NCBI GenBank assembly: GCA_001460835.1
Contig: CYKH01001710.1
Location: forward strand, 8,584 to 53,655
From: Bodo saltans
Lineage: Eukaryota > Euglenozoa > Kinetoplastea > Eubodonida > Bodonidae
Direction of reading: 5' to 3'
DNA: 45,072 nucleotides
Positions within the stretch are counted from its first letter, which is position 1. Each line of letters starts with the position of its first letter. The position numbers were made by a program, and so were the translations under genes. This document shows positions 10,281-19,845 of this stretch, one piece after another. The notes below the pieces were generated by a model. The model saw nothing but the letters and a program-made list of their open reading frames with translations, ran no database searches and was not told the DNA's origin.

Positions 10281-12272
10281 ATGTATCTATCAAGGAAACG
10301 TATGGAGGGAACCTCACGTCCAACGAGACGACGATTCAGTTCATCGTCTAGTTCATCATCGCCCTCCACGTCCTCTTCTAGTGATGATGATGGTAGCAAC
10401 TCTGACGCCAATCGCCGCAGAATGCCTTTTGGGACGACTCCTCGTTTCCAAGGGCTGGCTGCCACGGCGAACGCGACCCCTGGCAACAGTGACGCTACTA
10501 CTGAAACACTCATGTTGACAGAATTGCTCCAATTGTCCTCCCATGAGAGGGCTGCACGGAATGCAATGACGACGTTGGAAGAGCGACTTCACCAACGGCA
10601 CGCGCGGCTTTTTATCTTGATGCAGCAAGAGGTGACTCATGAGAAGCCCACCACCGAAGCAACATCCAGCCGTGCAGAGCACGCAAACATCAATGAGTCC
10701 CCGATGCCCTCAGCCACCACAAGGGCCCTCTTTTCGTCACCGCGCGAGTCGCTGCACACCACAGGAGCTCTACGCCACTTGACCCCAACGGCCTCCTCAA
10801 AAGACGCACCGCCAGATTCCTTGCCACAGCTTGCCAACACCGGCGTAAAAGACGTGCACTCATCACCGTCGACGACGATTGCGCGCTGTGGTGTGTCGAG
10901 TGATGAGGACAACGAGGAGGAAGGACCCGCAGAACAGACGTTGGCAGTCATGCAGGAGCCCCAACGAGAAGCTCCCATGCATGCTCGAGGATTGCATCCC
11001 CGTGACGATGGACAGCCGCAGGAACAGCTTCCAGACGGCGTTTCCGCGATGGATGTAAAGGCGCCAACGGGAGAAGGAAACCGTCCTCCTCTGGCTCAGC
11101 AACAAAGTTGGTGCGAAATGCAGACCTCCCCTAGTGCGCTTCAACGCCGAGCAAGACCACTTTCACTACCGCAAGACGCCTCTGACCTACGCCCCACACC
11201 TCCAAGAATGCCACCTAGCCATCACGCAAGTGGTGCGTGCAGCTATGTGCAACAGTCGACGGTGACACCGGACGGAAAGAGCGTAGGCCGGCGAGACGGT
11301 AGGAATATGTTGTTAAGGGCCACAACGCATCGCGCGATTGTACGAGCATCTGGCGGGCAGCAGCGCACTCCTGTGTCGATGCTGACTCCATTGCCCAGTA
11401 GCATCCGACAGTTGTCCCATCAGGAGGCTCACGATTTGTACTTTGCGACAATTTGTGTGCCCGAGTCCTTCGAGCAACGGCTTCAGCGCACCGCGTTGGA
11501 AGCGAAGCGTGTCGCGGATAGCGAAATGGAGTACATTCGCATGACTGCATCAGAGTGGGAAGCTCGACGTGTACATGATGCCTCTGAGAAATCGCGTCTT
11601 GAAGCCGCAGAGGAGAGTATGAGAAAGGAACTTCATGCCTGCGCTGAGGAACGCTCTTGGTGGGCACTGCAGTTGTTTCATGTGACAGCGGTATCGTTAC
11701 TCCTTCACGGGCACACATCCGCATCGCTTCGCTACGATCGGGTTCGTCTTGATGGAGATGAGTTGCTGTGGGACGAAGTCGACGCTGCAGGCAGCATCGA
11801 TGTAGTTTCGCAAGAATCGTGGATTCGGTTGCTGATGTGCCGCGAGGAATGTTTGATGTGGCTACTCTGCATGCAGGCTGCTGGTGCTAGCAGAGCTCGA
11901 GCATGTTCGTCGTTTCAACGCGGCCTGCATACTCATGCTCATCCGCTTTCTCTCGTTGCCTCACCAAGATCTATCCCAGACTCCTCTGCTAGAGGTGATG
12001 AGTATGCAACGCCTTTATCCGAAGCGGCTACAAGACCAACGTCGCAGATGTGGTCCACTATGCCACCATCAAACCAGCAGCATCGTGCAACGCTCGGCTC
12101 GGTGCTGCCGCTTGCACCAACTTCATCGTTTACACGAGATCGCATGACTTCTGGGCGCGCCAGATTTCAATTTACTTTCATTCCTACCCCCAGCTCAAAT
12201 TCGCTACCGCAGGACTTTACTTTGGAACAACGGCGTGAGTTTACCAAATGTATGCAACAGGAAAAACGTTAA
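10281..12272 (+). CDS. Hypothetical low-complexity protein
   Basis: An ATG at 10107 exists only two bases after the previous stop, but the sequence up to about 10250 reads like a spacer. The C/T-rich tract at 10231-10250 and the AG at 10255-10256 indicate trans-splicing there, so the ATG at 10281 is preferred (663 residues). Near the N-terminus is a striking run of serines followed by acidic residues (about residues 18-45; SSSSSSSSPSTSSSSDDD). A long disordered Pro/Ser/Arg-rich middle follows. A helical Glu/Arg-rich region starts at about residue 380 (HQEAHDLYFATICVPESFEQ, then a charged helix) and continues to a Trp/Leu-rich segment around residues 440-550. The tail is Ser/Pro-rich. No domain or enzyme motif is recognised. 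It is the fourth member of the tandem set of large unknown proteins. Confidence 0.75.
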   Translation: MYLSRKRMEGTSRPTRRRFSSSSSSSSPSTSSSSDDDGSNSDANRRRMPFGTTPRFQGLAATANATPGNSDATTETLMLTELLQLSSHERAARNAMTTLEERLHQRHARLFILMQQEVTHEKPTTEATSSRAEHANINESPMPSATTRALFSSPRESLHTTGALRHLTPTASSKDAPPDSLPQLANTGVKDVHSSPSTTIARCGVSSDEDNEEEGPAEQTLAVMQEPQREAPMHARGLHPRDDGQPQEQLPDGVSAMDVKAPTGEGNRPPLAQQQSWCEMQTSPSALQRRARPLSLPQDASDLRPTPPRMPPSHHASGACSYVQQSTVTPDGKSVGRRDGRNMLLRATTHRAIVRASGGQQRTPVSMLTPLPSSIRQLSHQEAHDLYFATICVPESFEQRLQRTALEAKRVADSEMEYIRMTASEWEARRVHDASEKSRLEAAEESMRKELHACAEERSWWALQLFHVTAVSLLLHGHTSASLRYDRVRLDGDELLWDEVDAAGSIDVVSQESWIRLLMCREECLMWLLCMQAAGASRARACSSFQRGLHTHAHPLSLVASPRSIPDSSARGDEYATPLSEAATRPTSQMWSTMPPSNQQHRATLGSVLPLAPTSSFTRDRMTSGRARFQFTFIPTPSSNSLPQDFTLEQRREFTKCMQQEKR

Positions 12273-12465
12273 TCGGGGGGAATTACTTGCATGCCACTAC
12301 ATCTGAGGCGCGAAAGTGTTGTACACAACTTTCTCTGCGAAAAAAACGTCAATTGTTTCCCTTTGTATGACGATTGTGTATGAGATATCTTACGGATTGC
12401 TCCAAATCCTTAGATTGCCCAAGAGAAGTCAGTCCGAACGTCAAGAATTTTATGAATCGGCCTAG

Positions 12466-12765
12466 NNNNNNNNNNNNNNNNNNNNNNNNNNNNNNNNNNN
12501 NNNNNNNNNNNNNNNNNNNNNNNNNNNNNNNNNNNNNNNNNNNNNNNNNNNNNNNNNNNNNNNNNNNNNNNNNNNNNNNNNNNNNNNNNNNNNNNNNNNN
12601 NNNNNNNNNNNNNNNNNNNNNNNNNNNNNNNNNNNNNNNNNNNNNNNNNNNNNNNNNNNNNNNNNNNNNNNNNNNNNNNNNNNNNNNNNNNNNNNNNNNN
12701 NNNNNNNNNNNNNNNNNNNNNNNNNNNNNNNNNNNNNNNNNNNNNNNNNNNNNNNNNNNNNNNNN
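12466..12765. other. Assembly gap (300 N)
   Basis: Exactly 300 undetermined bases, probably a fixed-size scaffold gap, so its true length is unknown. On the right side it is flanked directly by CTG/GCT triplets (12766-12777), so a trinucleotide repeat may have stopped the assembly. It hides the start of the next gene. Confidence 0.99.
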
Positions 12766-12767
12766 CT

Positions 12768-15230
12768 GCTGCTGCTCATTGCCCCTACAAGTCCGATTCC
12801 CCTCGAAAGTTGTCTCGTAGGGAGTCTGCTGCGATGCTTGCCAGCTCGCTAGCCGATGCAGACGGTGAAATTGACGAAGTTGTGTTTGTGCGGGGAGGCA
12901 AGAAACATCATCACAAGAAAAGTATGAAGAAGAAGCATCAGAATGATGGGAAGGCCCAACAACACATGCATGCCCTCGTTACGAAGGATCAAGCAACATC
13001 ACCCGCCAAAGGACGCAGCGCTGAGTGTGCGACCTCACCACCAGAGCAGCAGCAGCAGCAGCAGCCAGGGTCTTTGATCCTTCAAGACTCATCACCGTTG
13101 CGACGTACAATGACCTCGCCTGGGTTTGATACCAAACAGTATGAACACAGCGACCAGCGTCATGAACCCGTCGTCCTCAGTCCCCTGTCTGCCACTTCCG
13201 TGGACGAGACCCAAGAAAACGCAGGAATTGATACTAGAACCTGGAATTCGACTGTTCCTCAAAATTTGCAAAGTCTTCAAGGAAGTAGGCCGCCTCTTGC
13301 AGTTCCCGTGAAAAGTAGTCGCACGACAGAAGGAACCTCAAGATCTCTTCTTGCCACTCTTCACACCGCAGAGTCACTTTCCGCGGAGGAAGGACTTGCT
13401 CAGCAGGAAGCGATGCTCATGTACCGACTGGAAGAGCTGCAGTTGTCTGAAACGCGACGTAAGACAGAGTTGAGGTCCAAATCATCTGCAGCTGACATTC
13501 TTCGTGCGGTTCCATTCCAGCGGCCGAACTCTGGCGAATCGAGACGAGATGTCTTTGACAAAGTGGTTCGATGTTTGATCGCATTTGAACAGCTCGAGCG
13601 CAGAAACTTGTCGCAGACGCAAGATCAGGCATTCGACTTGATTGAGCATCGACACCGAATAGAGTGTCGTTCACACCCATCCCCAACTCGTGGAAAGAAG
13701 CTGCCCATTGTTGTGTCGCCTGAAAGCACCACAGTAGTGGCATACGTCGAGAACAAGGTTGGGGCGGCGACGACGGCAAGTCTTCCACGCATTGACAAGA
13801 GTCCTTCGAAGCAGCGTCTCCCTGCTGTTTTGTCGACAGCTTCTGAAGATGCGCACCTGCAGACACTTATGCGGCAATTGTCACCGGAAGACCCGCAGAC
13901 GGAAGCCCTGCTGAAGAAGTTTGAAGGCCAAATCGCTCTTAAGAAAGAGGAAGAAACACAACGTTCGTTGATTATAATGCGTGAGGAAATAACATTTCAA
14001 CGCGTTATTCACGATCCTGTCGAGCAGATGCGTGCCCAACATCTTGCGAACGGCCGGGAGGCGCGGTTGGCAGCGGCGTCAGAAAAATTAGCACGATACA
14101 TGCCAGTTGGAGAAATACACAGCGGTAGCCATCATCTGCTGCAGTCTAGGCAAGATGCGTATCACACTGTGTCGCGTGAGTTGCATTGGATGAGGGCACT
14201 CAATGAGCTCATCACCCTTGAGGGGGAGGGAAGGGCCCAACTGGAAGACAGTGAGGTGCTGGATGCGCAGAGGTTAGAGACGAGTCACTGGACAGGGTAC
14301 AACCTTCGCGGAGAGTATGATTGGGGGCGTGGCGTGTTCCGCTCATCGAGACCACGCTGGGCAGCCCCAATCGTTGTTGCCGCGGAGGACCAGCACACTT
14401 CCAGTGCTAGGCGACAATCACCGATTCACCACCACCCCACAGTGAGGCCAAACTCCAGCGTGAGGTATTTTGGTGCGCTCCCCTCTCGTGGTGGGACACT
14501 AAGCCCATCCATGCCGCGCTACAACGCCGCCGCCTCCCGCGTTGTATCTCCTCCTCCCTTGACCACGATGTACTCTACTACTAGTGGCGGTGCATTGCAC
14601 CCGTTGGCCCTTCGGCCAGAGACACCCTCCCATTCACTCTTGCTTCCACAGAGTCTTCTTCGTCAACATGCGCCTGCGGCACTCTCTCCTCAGCCACCAT
14701 CCGTAGCATCTCCCGCTCACACGTTCAGCGCAGCATCACCGTTTCAACGCCACGTGACCGCCTCTACCGCCGGTCGTGGTGCATTTGCCCCATCATCCGC
14801 TTCGCCAATACGCGGTGCTGCTGCGTCAGAGTCGCTGATGCGCCTGGTGAGGCTGGAGATACAATGCAGAGAGGAACTAGTACAGCAATACTACCGTCAA
14901 GCGCCGCTGGGGATACTCGGCGGCGGGAAGGGAGTAGTGGATAGTGGTGGGAGCAGCGGTCGTGGTGCGGCAACTACTGCCCGGAAGGCTCCTCCCACGT
15001 CGACTACTGTCCATCAGCCAGCAACACCTGAAACTCCTTCAATGAATTATTATCCGTTACCACCTGGTGTGGACAATGGGTTGAGCAGCATGTCACTGCT
15101 CGCACAAACCGCCGCGTTGTACTTTCCAATGAGCAGCACCTCCACTGCTCAACGGATGGTGACGCCTGTCTTTGGGGGGCGACTGATGTCCACCGGCAGT
15201 TATCAACTTGAATCCCCACGAGTTCGTTGA
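12768..15230 (+). CDS. Large low-complexity coiled-coil protein, 5' end lost in the gap
   Basis: The frame is open from the edge of the N gap (an alanine run from GCT triplets) to the TGA ending at 15230, so at least 820 residues exist and the true start is in the gap. A His/Lys-rich patch (KKHHHKKSMKKKH) at nt 12898-12940 could be nuclear or nucleic-acid binding. A Q6 run is encoded by CAG repeats at 13047. Helical charged segments lie near nt 13400-13660 and 13860-14280. The second leads into LRGEYDWGRGVF at about nt 14304-14340, related to the EFDWSMGG and YEWVLGGD motifs of the genes at 3 and 15388. The C-terminal third is Ser/Pro/Ala-rich and disordered, with one short helix (ESLMRLVRLEIQCREELVQ, nt 14830-14886). 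Function unknown. Confidence 0.8.
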   Translation, partial: AAAHCPYKSDSPRKLSRRESAAMLASSLADADGEIDEVVFVRGGKKHHHKKSMKKKHQNDGKAQQHMHALVTKDQATSPAKGRSAECATSPPEQQQQQQPGSLILQDSSPLRRTMTSPGFDTKQYEHSDQRHEPVVLSPLSATSVDETQENAGIDTRTWNSTVPQNLQSLQGSRPPLAVPVKSSRTTEGTSRSLLATLHTAESLSAEEGLAQQEAMLMYRLEELQLSETRRKTELRSKSSAADILRAVPFQRPNSGESRRDVFDKVVRCLIAFEQLERRNLSQTQDQAFDLIEHRHRIECRSHPSPTRGKKLPIVVSPESTTVVAYVENKVGAATTASLPRIDKSPSKQRLPAVLSTASEDAHLQTLMRQLSPEDPQTEALLKKFEGQIALKKEEETQRSLIIMREEITFQRVIHDPVEQMRAQHLANGREARLAAASEKLARYMPVGEIHSGSHHLLQSRQDAYHTVSRELHWMRALNELITLEGEGRAQLEDSEVLDAQRLETSHWTGYNLRGEYDWGRGVFRSSRPRWAAPIVVAAEDQHTSSARRQSPIHHHPTVRPNSSVRYFGALPSRGGTLSPSMPRYNAAASRVVSPPPLTTMYSTTSGGALHPLALRPETPSHSLLLPQSLLRQHAPAALSPQPPSVASPAHTFSAASPFQRHVTASTAGRGAFAPSSASPIRGAAASESLMRLVRLEIQCREELVQQYYRQAPLGILGGGKGVVDSGGSSGRGAATTARKAPPTSTTVHQPATPETPSMNYYPLPPGVDNGLSSMSLLAQTAALYFPMSSTSTAQRMVTPVFGGRLMSTGSYQLESPRVR
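13047..13064 (+). repeat. CAG microsatellite (6 units)
   Basis: Six perfect CAG triplets in frame encode six glutamines in the disordered N-terminal part of the surrounding protein. Confidence 0.95.
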
Positions 15231-15387
15231 AGAGGACTCACTGTCAATGTACGATCCACCGAAAAAAAAGAAGGCCAAAAGAAAAATTATGATCGATATG
15301 TTTCTCTGTATTTCGTTTCTTCGGTTACTTTGTGGTTCTTGCCGACCAATTTACTAGGACGGCTTCATAGCGCAGCAACTCTGAGAA

Positions 15388-16671
15388 ATGGGCCGAATTG
15401 GTGAACTTATCGTGCAGGACCACCAGGAGCTTCTGACATCGCCCACCAAAGCTATCGTCTTGTTCGCATCTCACGCGAGCGATATCTCCGACCTTGAGCT
15501 GCATGAGCGACATCAGCTCGAGTACGAGCTTCAAAGAGAGTTGTGCTCGTTACATGTCGTTGCATTTGCCGAGCTATTCTCTAGCGAAGCATTTCCGGTG
15601 GGTACGAACGTATCTCCACGAGGTCCGTTTTTGCTGACGAAAGGGCGACCCACACCACGGTCCACGGCGCTGTCCCCATCGCCGTACGCCACAGTCCTCT
15701 ACCCCCCACATGTGATGGGACCAAACATGTCACCACCCAAACGAGTCTTCCCGCACTGGAAATCTGGCGTCACGCCCTACGCTGATGTCGGGCTAACGCC
15801 TCGTGTTGTAGGCGATGCTGCCATGTCAGACAGCATGGGAGCAACAGGACGCACATTATTCCTCGATGGCACGGCGTTTCCTGCAGGGGTGTCACCAAAG
15901 CGTTTCTCCAGCGCTTCATTTGAGACGTCTGTCTACTCGTGGCCCTCAGAGAAGTTTGCCTTCCAACGGCAGACCGTCCATGCCATTTATCGTCACTGCG
16001 ATAGTGTTGTCACGGATGAAGCGTTTAGTCGCACGTTTATTGAGTCCGATGAGCTGTGGCACCGGAAGCGACTGCTGGAGCAACTCAAGTATGGCGTGAC
16101 ATCGTCGTACGAGTGGGTCCTTGGAGGTGACGTACCGGCAGTGCGGGAGTATGTTGCGGTGCAGCAGCGGTGGATATTGGAGGACGCTGATCGATATGGC
16201 CGCCACCTACCCTCGCACCTTCGACACTTGGCGAAGATCCCACAGCCGCCGCTGATGGGCGACGGCTCCCCACGAAGGCGACTGACGCTCTTGCCCACCA
16301 CACCAAACTCTGGTGGCGCTTCTGTTGTATTGCCGGTCCTCTCCGTGGATTTCAATAAACCCTCCTCCGCCGAGAACAACCTCCCGCAAGTGCCTTCAGC
16401 CCCACCCCACGATAGTGTTGCACTTGAGCAGCACCATCACGTCGCAACACCGCCAAAAGGGCCACCGATTCGCGCTGCTCGTACATTAGGTTCCCCGTCA
16501 TCAGCGTTGGAGGCTGTGGTGAGTCCAGTTCGGTCCTGCATCTCTCCGTTCGCAGCTCAAGAAGAAAAAGTTCTTGTTCTTGAAATGCTTCAACGGGGAG
16601 AGAAGAGGTTTGCTCGGCCATCTAGTGGAACCACTGCCCGCAGCAAGCAAACTTATGTTGCTGCAATGTAA
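15388..16671 (+). CDS. Hypothetical protein, last of the tandem set
   Basis: A 427-residue frame from the ATG at 15388. The upstream spacer has a T/C-rich tract around 15298-15330 and several AGs before the ATG. Residues 1-80 are helical and hydrophobic-charged (LEYELQRELCSLHVVAFAEL). Residues 80-190 are Pro/Ser/Gly-rich. A second helical region (about 195-275) contains LLEQLKYGVTSSYEWVLGGD, comparable to RQLREGRMVEFDWSMGG in the first gene of the window. The last 150 residues are Pro/Ser-rich, ending in a charged helix (EEKVLVLEMLQRGEKRFARP). No known domain. It is shorter than its neighbours but shares their composition and the Trp motif, so it is probably a divergent relative. Confidence 0.75.
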   Translation: MGRIGELIVQDHQELLTSPTKAIVLFASHASDISDLELHERHQLEYELQRELCSLHVVAFAELFSSEAFPVGTNVSPRGPFLLTKGRPTPRSTALSPSPYATVLYPPHVMGPNMSPPKRVFPHWKSGVTPYADVGLTPRVVGDAAMSDSMGATGRTLFLDGTAFPAGVSPKRFSSASFETSVYSWPSEKFAFQRQTVHAIYRHCDSVVTDEAFSRTFIESDELWHRKRLLEQLKYGVTSSYEWVLGGDVPAVREYVAVQQRWILEDADRYGRHLPSHLRHLAKIPQPPLMGDGSPRRRLTLLPTTPNSGGASVVLPVLSVDFNKPSSAENNLPQVPSAPPHDSVALEQHHHVATPPKGPPIRAARTLGSPSSALEAVVSPVRSCISPFAAQEEKVLVLEMLQRGEKRFARPSSGTTARSKQTYVAAM

Positions 16672-17138
16672 CACGGTAACGTTGCGTTTCGTATTCTATG
16701 AAACGACATAGAAGAAGATAGTTTGATTGTTGTGTGCCTCGCGAGCCCGCCTCTTTTTCTGAGCGCGCTCTGTGACTTGAGTGATGAAGTTAACATTTTT
16801 GATCAATTTTTTTCTTGTCGAGAAGACGTCGAGTCTATTTGATCCCAACTACTATTTTGCGTGTTGTTGCTTTGAATATCCCCCTCTTTCCCGTTGCAAT
16901 GTGCTTGCTGTGGAAACAGTGTTTGTTTGGAAATGCCAGAGTTTCCGCCGCCTTGCAAAAGACTTTTTTTTGAGTCTTTCCAAATGCGAATAGCTGCATG
17001 TGGTTTCATTTAGCACAAACCGAAAGTTTGCAATGGAGCTCACAAATTGAGTTTGTTTGCGTAAGAACATTCTACGCTGCTGTCGCTCAAGAGTGCAACA
17101 AAGTACAACAAGTGGAATTAAATAACGAAGCGTAAGAC
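16672..17138. other. Intergenic region leading into the transporter pair
   Basis: This 467-base spacer is AT-richer than the genes, with T-rich tracts at about 16797-16816 and 16960-16980. From about 17035 onward it is the first unit of the duplicated 5' region described separately. No convincing gene; a 70-codon frame at 16781-16993 has no supporting feature. Confidence 0.5.
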
Positions 17139-17446
17139 ATGGCATCATCACCAGTGACGGAAGCAAACCAATCACCCACCGGTGTGGTGGCGTCGCCGTC
17201 TGCCACTGCCCCACCCGCAACGTTGGGAGCTGCGACAAGTGGAGCTTTTGAGTTGGATTTGTTTGTGTATCATTGTGTAAGCTCATTCTCTGCTGGTGTC
17301 GCTCAAGAGTACAACAAATTACAACAAGTGGAATTAAATAACGAAGGGTGGAGACATGGCATCATCACCAGTAATGGAAGCAAACCAATCACCCACCGGT
17401 GTGGTGGCGTCGCCGTCTGCCACTGCCCCACCCGTAACGTTGGGAG
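17035..17446 (+). repeat. Tandem duplication of a gene 5' region (two units, about 206-217 bases apart)
   Basis: Unit 1 (about 17035-17229) and unit 2 (about 17241-17446) each contain a leader, CAACAAGTGGAATTAAATAA and the same ATG with about 90 bases of coding sequence (ATG at 17139 and 17356). The leaders differ by several substitutions and indels, while the coding parts differ at only about three positions. The spacing after the ATG is 217 bases (3x72+1), so unit 1 is not in frame with the rest of the gene. Confidence 0.9.
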
Positions 17447-17525
17447 AGTCGAACAGCTCGACTCGACGATCTATTGCCATCTGCGGCGCATATTGCGTCC
17501 TAAGCTCCTGCTGCATCCTCCATAA
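17139..17525 (+). pseudogene. Duplicated 5' fragment of the sugar-transporter gene
   Basis: The ATG at 17139 starts the same approximately 30-residue hydrophilic N-terminus (MASSPVTEANQSPTG...) found at 17356. It then runs through the second leader and the second copy out of frame and ends at 17525. It encodes no membrane helix of the transporter in the right frame. It is a by-product of the 217-base duplication, not an independent gene. If transcripts were spliced at its leader, it would act as a long upstream reading frame overlapping the true start. Confidence 0.7.
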
Positions 17526-18341
17526 CAAGTTCCTCCTCTCCTCTATTCTGCCTCATGCCAACACGTTACTCCTCGCCCAAGATGTCTTCACCATTTCACT
17601 GCTGATGATCTTCAGCTCACGACTTGTTAAGAATGCCCCTGGTCCAATTTCAGCACTGCACATTCCGGTGACTGTGCATCACAACCCAGGTGACTGGGTG
17701 ATTGGCTTGTGTTACAGCTTCTGTGTGGTGACAGCATCTTTCAAGCAACTTCATTTGAGTTAGGGAAGCGACTGGTGAACAATGGAAAGGACTTGTGGTC
17801 GGTTCTCCTGATCAATTCTATTGTGTCCTTGACCGTTCAGCTAACGTACATGATGTTTTCAGGGGAAGTGCCTGTGTTGCGTAGCGTCGTGAACTATTTG
17901 CTCGGAGGGACTGGGACGCTTGGCGGTGAACAATCGTCGATGCCGTACTTCTTGACGATGTTGAATTCGGGCAACAGAGTGGACGTCGCTGCGTCCCTGT
18001 ACCCACAAAGGCTATGGATGCATCTGCTTCTCAACGCGACGCTTATTTCCATGATGAACTATGTCATCTTCCTCAACTGCTCTGTGAATAGTCCTCTGGC
18101 CCATGCAGTGACGGGGAACGTCAAGGGTGTGATCACTGTGATTGCAGGGATTGTGTTGTTTTCTGTGCCGATGAGGCCCATGGCAATGGTGGGCATTGTG
18201 GTAGGCTTCAGCGGAGGTGCCTGGTTCTCTTTGGTGAAGTTGCAGCATCAACAGGCAAAAGGGGCTGTTGTGCAGTCTGGTGCTATCACGAAGGCTACGA
18301 ATGGAGGGAGTGCTGAAGGCATCGACGTGTGCACAAGTTGA
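17356..18341 (+). pseudogene. Nucleotide-sugar transporter-like (SLC35D-like) gene, copy A, frame-broken
   Basis: Frame 1 (17356-17763) encodes a hydrophilic N-terminus and the first helices (SIAICGAYCVLSSCCILHNK, LLLAQDVFTISLLMIFSS). Frame 2 (about 17709-18341) resumes with FELGKRLVNNGKDLWSVLL and the C-terminal helices, including NSPLAHAVTGNVKG, which resembles the conserved Lys segment of SLC35D-type transporters. Compared with copy B downstream, 217 bases (B positions about 18805-19021) are missing between GTGAC at 17728-17732 and the next shared segment. Those bases encode the IKRCNILVVW region and two to three helices. Such proteins normally exchange UDP-sugars across Golgi or ER membranes as 10-helix antiporters; this copy could not. 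Both remaining parts are otherwise free of stops, so the lesion is recent or an assembly artefact. Confidence 0.8.
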
Positions 18342-18493
18342 AGTCTTCAGCGATTGGGATACCAGTGAAATAGCAATCGACTTCATTTATGCTTCCGAAT
18401 AGCCGATAAATTCTCCTGCAGAATCGATTTGAGTGTTTTTTTTTAAATTCTTTTTTGATGACTTTTTTTTTTGCTAAGCATTGCAGAAAGATA

Positions 18494-19650
18494 ATGGCTG
18501 ATGCAGGAATCATGAAGCCATCGAATCACATCGACTATCGCGCTCTCGGCATCTGTGCCGCGTACTGCTTCCTGAGCTCTGGCTGCGTCCTCCACAACAA
18601 ATTTCTCTTATCGTCCATCTTTCCTCACGAAAACTCTTTGCTTCTTGCCCAGAATGTGTTTAGCATTACATTACTGATGATCTTCAGTTCGCGGTTCGTG
18701 AAGAACGGCGCTGCCCCTATTGCAGCGCTGCACATTCCCGTGACACTGCACCACAACGCCGGGGACTGGTGGATCGGCCTGTGCTACAGCTTCAACGTCG
18801 TGACGGGGATATGGTGCCTTGGCTATTTATCGGTGCCGATGTTCTCATCCATCAAGCGCTGCAATATTCTTGTGGTGTGGGTCATTGAGGCGGTGTTTGC
18901 CCAAACTGCCACCACGTGGCCTACGTTTAAGCCTTTGCTCATACTGCTTGGAGGGACGTTGCTCATGTCGTTTTATGACTTGCAGTTCTCAGCCATCGGG
19001 TACTTTTTTGGCGCCATGTCTTGCGTCTTCCAGTCAGTCGCCTTTGAGCTAGGGAAGCGCTTGGTCAACAACGGGAAAGACCTGTGGTCCGTGCTGCTTA
19101 TCAACTCCGTTGTCAGCACTGCTGTGCAGCTCACGTACATGCTGTTGGCAGGAGAATTGCCGATATTGACAAGCACTCTAGGGTATTTGTTTGGGGGACG
19201 AGGCAACCCGGCGGAATTTTCAGAAGTGCCCCACTTTCTCACGGTTTTAAGGAAAGGGAACCCCGCAGATGTCGCAGATACGTTATCGCCTATCACTTGT
19301 TTCTGAACGCGTTCTTGATAGCCATCATGAATTACGTCATCTTTTTGAACTGTTCCGTGAACAGCCCGCTTGCCCACGCTGTGACTGGAAACGTCAAGGG
19401 CATCATGACGGTGGTGTCGGGTATTATTTTATTTGCCGTGCCGATCAGAGACATGGCAGCGCTTGGCATTTTTGTGGGATTTCTTGGTGGTTGCTGGTTT
19501 TCATGGGTGAAGCACCAGCATCAAATGCAGTCGAAGCGTAGCGACAAGGAACATCAACAGCAACATCAGCTGGAAAGAAGTAGTAGCCATCAGCACCACG
19601 TCGCTACTGCAGTTGTGGTCGTGTCGTCTCAGGAAAACATGTCAAAATAG
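18494..19650 (+). pseudogene. Nucleotide-sugar transporter-like (SLC35D-like) gene, copy B, one frameshift
   Basis: The ATG at 18494 follows a long T tract (18464-18472) and AG at 18477-18478. Frame 1 runs to 19306 and contains about seven helices with GYLSVPMFSSIKRCNILVVW and FELGKRLVNNGKDLWSVLL. The C-terminal helices (HLFLNAFLIAIMNYVIFLNC, NSPLAHAVTGNVKG, FVGFLGGCWFSWVKHQHQ) and a Gln/His-rich tail are in the next frame up to 19650. Alignment with copy A shows 13 bases missing near 19285-19295 (44 versus 57 bases between the shared GTCGC and AACGCG stretches). With that single lesion repaired by nature or by error correction, the product would be a full 10-helix DMT-superfamily transporter of about 385 residues. 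The substrate cannot be read from the sequence. A one-site sequencing error would explain it, but a 13-base loss is large for that. Confidence 0.8.
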
Positions 19651-19688
19651 GAATAGGTTGCAGCATGAAGTTAAGCACTTGCTCAAAT

Positions 19689-19708
19689 CCTTAATTTTTT
19701 TGTTACAG
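19689..19708 (+). promoter_or_regulatory. Probable spliced-leader acceptor upstream of the PKA-R-like gene
   Basis: The tract TCCTTAATTTTTTTGTTACAG ends in AG at 19707-19708 and is a classical pyrimidine tract plus acceptor. It leaves a 5' leader of about 137 bases before the ATG at 19846. A weaker alternative AG lies at 19775-19776. Confidence 0.5.
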
Positions 19709-19845
19709 CTTCTTAGGGTTTGTTCTTGTGATAAATCATCTCTCGTTTGCATTGTCGCGTCGCCACAATTTTGAAGAGGGAAAACCCTCCTTAGAGAACT
19801 TTAGCGAACCGAGAGAAGCTAGTCCAGAATCACAAATCAGAAAGC

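Noticed and set aside
12374-12820. Open frames running through the N gap
   Set aside because: They are open only because undetermined bases contain no stop; there is no sequence evidence.
2383-19650. Programmed frameshifting or U-insertion RNA editing as explanation of the broken frames
   Set aside because: No slippery site or conserved signal is shared by the breaks, they coincide with duplications or deletions of many bases, and U-indel editing acts on mitochondrial transcripts.
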